DNA of 39,203 nt from Acidobacteriota bacterium (GTDB taxonomy: Bacteria > Acidobacteriota > Thermoanaerobaculia > Multivoradales > J023): contig RFGL01000332.1 of the NCBI GenBank assembly GCA_003697015.1, positions 1 through 39,203 on the forward strand, given 5' to 3'. The notes beneath the pieces were generated by a model, which was not told the DNA's origin, ran no database searches, and saw only the letters and a list, made by a program, of their open reading frames with translations. The translations under genes were made by a program, and so were the position numbers. Shown in pieces: positions 34,224 to 39,203 of the stretch. Position 1 is the stretch's first letter, and the number at the start of each line of letters is the position of its first letter.

Positions 34224-34438
34224 GCCCTTTTCCGTCCGCCGTCGCCCCGCGGCCGGCCTCGCCGCCCGCGAGGACAAATACTCCAAACCCCCCCTAGACG
34301 GAGCTCGGGGCGCGATTTTCCCTCCACTTTGTGCTAGGGTTTCGCCATTCACTCACGTGTTGAGCGGGATGCGGGGCAAGCCCCCGCTTGGCTTGGCCCT
34401 GCGTCGCCTCATGCGAAAAGGACAAGGAGGAAGCTCGT

Positions 34439-34759
34439 ATGGGAAACGTGGGCAAGTACGCGTTTATCGCCGGTTTGGTCTTGGCGGTGGTGGCGGCCTT
34501 CATCGGCACGTCGTGGTCCTGGCTGCCCTGGGTGCTGGCGATCCTCGGTCTGATCGTCGGCTTCATGAACGTCGGTGCCGGTGAGACCAAGATGTTTCTG
34601 CTGGCGGCGATCGGCCTGCTGCTCTCTGCCAATGCGGTGGCCAGCCTGCCCTACGTCGGCGGCTACCTCACCGACATCCTCAACAACGTGGTGGTCTTCA
34701 TCGCCGCAGCGCTCTTGATCGTGTCCCTGAAGGCCCTCTTCGAGACGGCGAAGGACTAG
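34439..34759 (+). CDS. Small polytopic membrane protein, unrecognised family
   Basis: 106 residues from ATG 34439, which has a strong AAGGAGG Shine-Dalgarno 8 bases upstream; the ORF track start at 34388 precedes that site and is unlikely. Four hydrophobic stretches (KYAFIAGLVLAVVAAFIG, WLPWVLAILGLIVGFMNV, TKMFLLAAIGLLLSANAV, NVVVFIAAALLIVSLKALF) make nearly the whole protein. The strong ribosome-binding site suggests high expression. The ~215 bases before it are non-coding and contain a small GCGGGG/CCCCGC hairpin. Confidence 0.7.
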   Translation: MGNVGKYAFIAGLVLAVVAAFIGTSWSWLPWVLAILGLIVGFMNVGAGETKMFLLAAIGLLLSANAVASLPYVGGYLTDILNNVVVFIAAALLIVSLKALFETAKD

Positions 34760-34770
34760 CGGCGCAATCT

Positions 34771-34800
34771 GCTGCGGGCCGGGCGGGCCCGGCCCGCAGC
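34771..34800. terminator. Bidirectional terminator hairpin between convergent genes
   Basis: GCTGCGGGCCGG and CCGGCCCGCAGC form a perfect 12-bp stem around the loop GCGGGC. It is centred between the stops of the small membrane protein (34759) and the radical SAM gene (34831). No T-run on either side. Confidence 0.65.
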
Positions 34801-34830
34801 GAGCGGCGCACCGGCGGAGCCCGGGCGACC

Positions 34831-36402
34831 TCACCCCATGCGCATGAAGTGCCAGCGCAGCCGGCGGGGCTGGGGCTTGAAGACCTCGGGGTGGATGCGG
34901 TCTGCGAAGTCGCGCAGGATCGAGGCGACGTGCTGGCCGCGGGCGACGCGCTCCAGGGCGTCCGCGGCGTCGCGGCCGGCGCGGCTCAAGTAGGTCTGCC
35001 ACACCGCCTGGCGCACCGACATGGTGCTCAGGGTGACGTTCGGCAGCTGGGCGACGCCGCGCTTGAGCAGCGACAGCTTCGCTTTCAAGCTGCGTTCGTC
35101 GTCGAGCGGTTGGCGCTGCCACGGGGTGTACGGTTTGGGGATTAGCAGGTTGGTTCCCAGGTGGACGTTGCCGACCACGCCGCTCTTGCGCGCTTCCTCG
35201 AGCATCAGCTGGCGGCAGCGCGCGGCGAGCTCGAGGATGGCGTGGACGTCCTCCGGGGTCTCTTCCGGCAGGCCGAGGATGAAGTAGAGCTTGAGCTGGG
35301 TGAAGCCCTGGCGGAAGATCAGCCGCACCTTGTCGAGCAGTAGCTCGTTCGGAATCGGCTTGTTCATCAGGAAACGCAGCCGGTCGCTGCCGGTCTCCGG
35401 CGCCAGGGTGATGGAGCGCGCACCGGAGGCGTAGAGCGGTTCCAGGGTCTCCTCGCGCACCGCCGGGATGCGGATCGACGACACCGAGGAGCGGAAGCCG
35501 CGGGCACAGGCCTGGCGCAGGATGCGGGCGATCTGCGGGTGGTCCCCCACCGCGGTGGCGACGAAGCCCACCTGGTCGGTGACGGCGCGCGCCCGCTCGA
35601 GGGAAGCGAGGATGTAGTCGGTCGGGTGGTAGCGGAACGATCCCATGCCGAAGGTGGCCCAGCAGTACTTGCACTTCTCCGGGCAACCGCGGGACATCTC
35701 GATCAGGTACTTGTCGGCGAATTCGGTGCGCGGGGTGACGATGCAGCTCGACGGCAGATGGCCGGGCTGGCGCAGCTGCTCGGCGCTGAGCTCGAGCTTC
35801 TTCAGCTTGGGCAGGGCGTCGTCGTCCTCGGGCCGGTGGTGGGCGGGGACGAAGAAGCCCGGGGCCGCCGCCAGACGCTCGAGCACCGCCGTCTTGTCCT
35901 CCTCCTCGGCGAGCGCGCCGAGCAGGGCCGGCAGCAGATTCTCGGCTGCGCCGAGGGCGAAGACGTCGACGAATCCCGCCATCGGCAGGGGGTTGATGGC
36001 GGCGCAGGAACCTCCCATCACCACCAGCGGATGCCACGGCTCGCGCGCCTCGCGACGCAGGGGGATGGCGGCACGGTCGAGGAGGCGGAGGAGCTCGACG
36101 TAGTCCTCTTCGAAGGACACCGAGAACGCCACACACGCGAAGTCGGAGAGCGCCGCCCCGGTCTCCACCGAGCGCGGCATGCCCGCCCCGTCGCTGAAGA
36201 AGCGCTCGGCCACCCATTCCGGATGATCGTGCACCAGCTCGTAGGTGCGCTGGAAGCCGAGGCTCGACATGCCGACGGCGTAGACGTTGGCGTAGGCCAG
36301 CGCCAGCCGCCGGGCGCCGTGGCGGGCGAACTCCCGCACCGGCCGCTCGGCGTCCCGATAGGGCGCCCAATCGTGGTTCTTCGTTCGCCTGCGGCGTCTC
36401 AT
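34831..36402 (-). CDS. Radical SAM protein with N-terminal B12-binding-like region
   Basis: 523 residues from ATG 36402. The N-terminal ~190 residues have a B12-binding-like Rossmann pattern (ALAYANVYAVGMSSLGFQRTYELV, VVMGGSCAAINPLPMAGFVDVFALGAAE), though without the classic DxHxxG cobalamin motif. The radical SAM core carries the cluster-binding CX3CX2C in SRGCPEKCKYC (Cys240, 244, 247). Further segments include SSIRIPAVREETLEPLYASGARSITLAPETGSDRLRFLMNK and LKLYFILGLPEETPED. This layout matches TIGR03960-type radical SAM proteins of unknown reaction. The C-terminal ~90 residues are basic. The 12-codon-longer start at 36438 is less likely. Confidence 0.85.
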   Translation of the reverse strand: MRRRRRTKNHDWAPYRDAERPVREFARHGARRLALAYANVYAVGMSSLGFQRTYELVHDHPEWVAERFFSDGAGMPRSVETGAALSDFACVAFSVSFEEDYVELLRLLDRAAIPLRREAREPWHPLVVMGGSCAAINPLPMAGFVDVFALGAAENLLPALLGALAEEEDKTAVLERLAAAPGFFVPAHHRPEDDDALPKLKKLELSAEQLRQPGHLPSSCIVTPRTEFADKYLIEMSRGCPEKCKYCWATFGMGSFRYHPTDYILASLERARAVTDQVGFVATAVGDHPQIARILRQACARGFRSSVSSIRIPAVREETLEPLYASGARSITLAPETGSDRLRFLMNKPIPNELLLDKVRLIFRQGFTQLKLYFILGLPEETPEDVHAILELAARCRQLMLEEARKSGVVGNVHLGTNLLIPKPYTPWQRQPLDDERSLKAKLSLLKRGVAQLPNVTLSTMSVRQAVWQTYLSRAGRDAADALERVARGQHVASILRDFADRIHPEVFKPQPRRLRWHFMRMG

Positions 36403-36500
36403 CGTCTCATCTCGGGTGGCACCCTCGCCCGGCGCCACGAACGGGGCGGCGTTGGGCTTGGCGGCGGCTCATCGCGCCGCCCGCCGACCAGCAACCGCAA

Positions 36501-36547
36501 GGGACCCCTTTCGTCGCCGCGAGGGACCCCTTTCGTCGCCGCGAGGG
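36501..36547. repeat. Two tandem copies of a 22-bp repeat
   Basis: The unit beginning GGGACCCCTTTCGTCGCC occurs at 36501-36522 and 36523-36544. It sits in the ~240-base gap between the methyltransferase stop and the radical SAM start and is followed by a shorter 11-base duplication (GCGGAGCCGGC). No function evident. Confidence 0.8.
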
Positions 36548-36642
36548 CGGAGCCGGCGCGGAGCCGGCGATCTGCCGCCGGACGGGCGGCCGAACCGATC
36601 ATTGTACCGCGTCGAGGGCGGAACGGGCCGGTCGGCGTCGAT

Positions 36643-37596
36643 CTACGACGAGCCGGCGGCCTGCTGCCGTCCGGCGCCGTCGCGGAAGTCGGCGGCCCGT
36701 ACCCGAGCGAGCTCGGGCCGGCCGAAGAGCTTGAGGTTGGCGCGTTCCCGCTCCAGCCGCGCCATCGCCAGGTCGCAGTAGGCGGGATCGATCTCGACGC
36801 CGATGCTGTTGCGGCCGCAGCGCATCGCCGCCAGGATGGTGGTGCCGGTGCCGCAGAAGGGGTCGAGGACCGTGTCTTCGACGAAGGAGAACATGCGCAC
36901 CAAGCGGAGGGCGAGCTCCAGCGGGTAGGGCGCCGGGTGCTCGCGGGTCGACGCACCGGTGATGCGCCAGAACTGCTGGAACCACTGCTCGTAGTCCGCC
37001 TTAGCGATGCGCGACAGCCGCCGCTGCCGCTCGCTCGGCTTGCGGTAGCCCCCCGGCTTGCGCTGCATGAGGATGAACTCGATGTCGTTCTTGATGATCG
37101 CGTTCGGCTCGTAGGGCTTGCCGAGGAAGCCCGCGCCCCCGCCCTGCACCTCGTAGCTGGCATTGGCGATCTTGTGCCAGATGATCGGATTCAGGTTGTC
37201 GAAGCCGATCTTGCGGCAGGCGACGGCGATGTCGGCGTGGAGCGGCACCACCACGTGCCGCCCGTGGCGCCGCGACAAGCAGACGTCGCCCACCACGCAT
37301 ACCAGCCGTCCGCCCGGCACCAGGACGCGGAAGCATTCCCGCCATACCCGCTCGAGGTCGTCCAGGAAGTCCTCGTAGTCCGCCACGTGGCCGAGCTGCC
37401 CGGGATGGTCCCGGTACTCCTTGAGGGTCCAGTAGGGAGGCGATGTGACGACTAAGTGTACGGTGCTATCCTCAATATAAAAAAGCTCTCTTGCATCTCC
37501 TTCAATCAATATATGTAGAGATGTGATGAACTCCGTAGTGTGCTTACAGCGATCTTCTACGCTCGACAATACATCTTGGATTCTATTATAGTACAT
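36643..37596 (-). CDS. Beta-class site-specific DNA methyltransferase (N4-cytosine type suggested)
   Basis: 317 residues. The catalytic motif IV TSPPYW (51-56) precedes the SAM-binding motif I DPFCGTGTTILAA (from 245), the order of beta-class DNA methyltransferases. TSPPYW is more usual for N4-cytosine than N6-adenine enzymes. Other fits are VLVPGGRLVCVVGD, the region between DIEFILMQRKPGGYRKPS and WRITGASTREHPAPYP, and SIGVEIDPAYCDLA. No restriction enzyme gene is adjacent on this side. The first ~50 codons lie in AT-rich DNA and the remainder in GC-rich DNA, with the change just before motif IV. The ATG at 37596 overlaps a TATAAT, so the true start could be a later TTG (codon 30, before IEGDARELF). 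Downstream of and codirectional with the DndB-like gene. Confidence 0.88.
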   Translation of the reverse strand: MYYNRIQDVLSSVEDRCKHTTEFITSLHILIEGDARELFYIEDSTVHLVVTSPPYWTLKEYRDHPGQLGHVADYEDFLDDLERVWRECFRVLVPGGRLVCVVGDVCLSRRHGRHVVVPLHADIAVACRKIGFDNLNPIIWHKIANASYEVQGGGAGFLGKPYEPNAIIKNDIEFILMQRKPGGYRKPSERQRRLSRIAKADYEQWFQQFWRITGASTREHPAPYPLELALRLVRMFSFVEDTVLDPFCGTGTTILAAMRCGRNSIGVEIDPAYCDLAMARLERERANLKLFGRPELARVRAADFRDGAGRQQAAGSS

Positions 37597-37693
37597 TACT
37601 AGCTCCGTGGCTCTTGGAAAAACACTAGGAATGGGGGGATCTTCAGTCGCCTCCCACTCCTATCTTGCGCGGTGTCGTACGCTGTCCTTCTGG

Positions 37694-38845
37694 TTACACT
37701 GCTTCTGCGCTACCGCTCTGTTTTCTTACTCTGCGATATCCCTTTGAAGTCGTATCGTTCAGTGCTGCATAAACTGCGTACGAGGTCTCCTTACTCCCTC
37801 CGATGGAAAATGTGCCTTTGGGTGTGAACTTGCCTGCAATGCCCTCCCAGTGCTTGCCCCGGCTCCAGTCAACACTGCGCAGCTTGTTCAATTGCCCGCG
37901 TAGGCTCTCTGACCTCGTGGCAGGATCGATATTCACGAGGTCATGTCCCATCGCCCCAATGGCGGCGAGGACTGATGGGGCAGCCGCAACAGTTCGAGAT
38001 CTATCTTCAATTGCAGGACCGATCATCTCCGTAACAGCAATAAACCATTCAACGGCGACGTCCTGAGTGTTCTCTGGAATAGCCCGGCTTGGAACGCTCT
38101 TGGCTCCATACTTGACGCCGCCAATGCCGGTAGCGAGAGTTACGCAGCTTCCACGAAGAGCGGCAATGGTTACAACATCGGTATCACTCCTTCGAAGCTG
38201 TCTGCGTACCTCGTTGACCCTACCTTTAAAGAATGGAACAGAGCGTTCGACATAACGTGCTATCCTCGTCATGGGATCTCGGAGATCCATTCCAATTGCG
38301 ATCGCAGCATTTGGCTTCACGCCATACATATTCAGGTCATGGAACGCTTGTCGCGCCCATTCAAGGGATAGCCCGTGGCATAGCATGATTGCAACGAAGT
38401 CATCTTCCGTTGATGGTTCTATGTTACGAGCTTCGAATCTAGCAGCGAGCTGCGTTTCACCGTCGATTGCCACAAGCTTAATACCCCACGGTACTTGAAT
38501 AAGTGCTGTGCCGTCCTCCTTGTCTTCGACGGTGAGCTTTTGCTGTGAGAAAAGAATAATGGGCGGAGTTAATCCGTTTTGACTCGACTTTAGCCCAGCA
38601 ATATACTCTGCATAGCTTGGAACATTCCTTCTCTTGGCCCCTTCGAACAGCCGCTGTACCTCCTGGCGGATTTCCTGAATCTCTCGGAGCTCTCTGTTTG
38701 CCTCGACCAAACTCCGATTCTCAGTTTGCCTTGGATCTGGAGCGAGCTGAAAAAGTTGAGCGGCTCTGACCCGACCCAAGAAGCGAGTCTCGTCGATCTT
38801 GACGCCAGCAATCACGTGTCCATCGGTTGGATTGATCTTTTCCAT
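37694..38845 (-). CDS. DndB-like protein (DGQHR-type domain)
   Basis: 383 residues from ATG 38845 with AGGAT-type Shine-Dalgarno just upstream. The overall layout matches DndB/DGQHR proteins, which regulate or accompany DNA phosphorothioation. N-terminal GVKIDETRFLGRVRAAQLFQLAPDPR is followed by a charged helix, then PPIILFSQQKL and the core IDGETQLAARFEAR (128-140), where DndB usually has IDGQHR. After that come IMLCHGLSLEWARQAFHDLN and a helical C-terminal half. The signature is altered (ETQ for QHR), so the call is moderate. No dndC, dndD or dndE is in the window. Codon use is visibly less GC-rich than in the rest of the window, indicating horizontal acquisition. A methyltransferase follows 97 bases later. 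Confidence 0.6.
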   Translation of the reverse strand: MEKINPTDGHVIAGVKIDETRFLGRVRAAQLFQLAPDPRQTENRSLVEANRELREIQEIRQEVQRLFEGAKRRNVPSYAEYIAGLKSSQNGLTPPIILFSQQKLTVEDKEDGTALIQVPWGIKLVAIDGETQLAARFEARNIEPSTEDDFVAIMLCHGLSLEWARQAFHDLNMYGVKPNAAIAIGMDLRDPMTRIARYVERSVPFFKGRVNEVRRQLRRSDTDVVTIAALRGSCVTLATGIGGVKYGAKSVPSRAIPENTQDVAVEWFIAVTEMIGPAIEDRSRTVAAAPSVLAAIGAMGHDLVNIDPATRSESLRGQLNKLRSVDWSRGKHWEGIAGKFTPKGTFSIGGSKETSYAVYAALNDTTSKGYRRVRKQSGSAEAV

Positions 38846-38916
38846 GGCTTGTATCCTATCCTTTATTCCTTAAGAGTTCACGGAATGGCGTTCCCACACG
38901 AATGGAACCGCCGGAC

Positions 38917-38951
38917 CAGACTCGAGATTATACGTAGATATCTCGAGTCTG
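38917..38951. promoter_or_regulatory. Perfect 12-bp inverted repeat, candidate operator of the DndB-like gene
   Basis: CAGACTCGAGAT and ATCTCGAGTCTG flank an 11-base spacer, 72 bases upstream of the DndB-like start. The arms and their position fit the binding site of a dimeric regulator, possibly the DndB-like protein itself. It could also be the end of a mobile element. Confidence 0.6.
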
Positions 38952-39094
38952 TCAATTGGCTGTCAGGCTATGCCCCGAGTTTTTGATTTGGCGTCTCGGG
39001 TTGCTTGAGTCGCATTTGATTGACCAGCGGAATTGTACTCTCTATTCCAGAGATAGCTCTATTTTTTGTGTCCCTGGCCGCCTATATATTAGAA

Positions 39095-39203
39095 TCAACG
39101 ATTTTTAAAAATCGGCATCAGCTCGTTGGGTTTTAGGCTGGTCGGGGGCTGGTGGCGGCAGTGGATGGCGAGGAGATGGTTGAAGAGGGCGGGGTCGGCG
39201 GCG
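39095..39203 (-). CDS. 3' end of an unidentified gene, runs off the window
   Basis: The last 36 codons of a minus-strand frame open to the window edge. It ends LFNHLLAIHCRHQPPTSLKP, then NELMPIFKNR before a TGA. GC-rich codons change to AT-rich ones over the last ~12 codons. I do not recognise it. A perfect palindrome, CGATTTTTAAAAATCG, covers its final codons (39099-39114) and may act as a terminator or mark a junction. Confidence 0.35.
   Translation of the reverse strand, partial: AADPALFNHLLAIHCRHQPPTSLKPNELMPIFKNR

Noticed and set aside
36399-37163. 254-codon minus-strand ORF overlapping the methyltransferase
   Set aside because: Ser/Arg/Pro-rich out-of-frame translation of the methyltransferase gene with no motif.

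Overview
High-GC chromosomal window from a diderm (Gram-negative) bacterium. LptD, a TonB C-terminal domain, bactofilin, MltG and nucleotide-sugar genes point to an outer membrane and LPS/O-antigen-like glycans. The parS-rsmG-parA-parB block following a jag/khpB gene places the left end close to the replication origin. The gene mix (pseudokinase-TonB protein, BshB1, tandem lepB with a DUF4845-like neighbour, fused TVP38-oxidoreductase-DUF547) would suit Acidobacteriota (for example Thermoanaerobaculia) or a related phylum. This placement is inference; no rRNA is present to test it.

Layout. 0-3.6 kb: partial jag/khpB, two parS sites, rsmG, parA, parB, bactofilin (origin segregation, cell architecture). 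3.6-7.3 kb, minus strand: membrane-anchored alkaline-phosphatase-superfamily protein with eroded metal motifs, small membrane protein, two signal peptidase I genes. 7.4-10.0 kb: cutA, then a minus-strand reverse-transsulfuration pair (cystathionine gamma-lyase/synthase type and cystathionine beta-synthase type). 10.1-16.3 kb: a ~1000-residue three-part membrane flavoprotein, ridA, and a pseudokinase-coiled coil-TonB protein. 16.7-18.2 kb: mltG-ruvX. 18.4-21.9 kb: a thiolase broken by a one-base frameshift, overlapping lptD. 21.9-27.2 kb: long-form rmlA, rmlD, a gmd-like and an rmd-like gene, and a fusion of two prenyl-alcohol kinase families. 27.1-29.4 kb, minus strand: four overlapping genes (DUF488, DUF488, dual-OB-like, secretin-short-domain protein) behind the 40-codon stub of a thioesterase. 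29.7-34.8 kb: YkvA/DUF1232 protein, a stretch of lower GC with unrecognised genes and a near-consensus sigma70-type promoter, bshB1-like deacetylase, DUF4870, YidD, DUF2752 and a small membrane protein. 34.8-36.4 kb: B12-type radical SAM protein. 36.6-38.9 kb: a DndB-like gene and a beta-class DNA methyltransferase in one direction, in clearly AT-richer DNA that starts inside the methyltransferase and runs to about 39.1 kb, with a 12-bp-arm inverted repeat upstream. The last ~100 bases are GC-rich again and hold the end of an unidentified gene.

How the genes work together. Most are core envelope, glycan, segregation and sulfur functions in compact head-to-tail groups, often overlapping by 1-20 bases. 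The accessory candidates for a new system are the DUF488/DUF488/dual-OB/STN operon and the DndB-like/methyltransferase pair. The notable single proteins are the TVP38-oxidoreductase-DUF547 fusion, the VTE5-VTE6-like fusion, the pseudokinase-TonB protein and the degenerate phosphodiesterase. I see no tRNA, rRNA, CRISPR array or insertion sequence.
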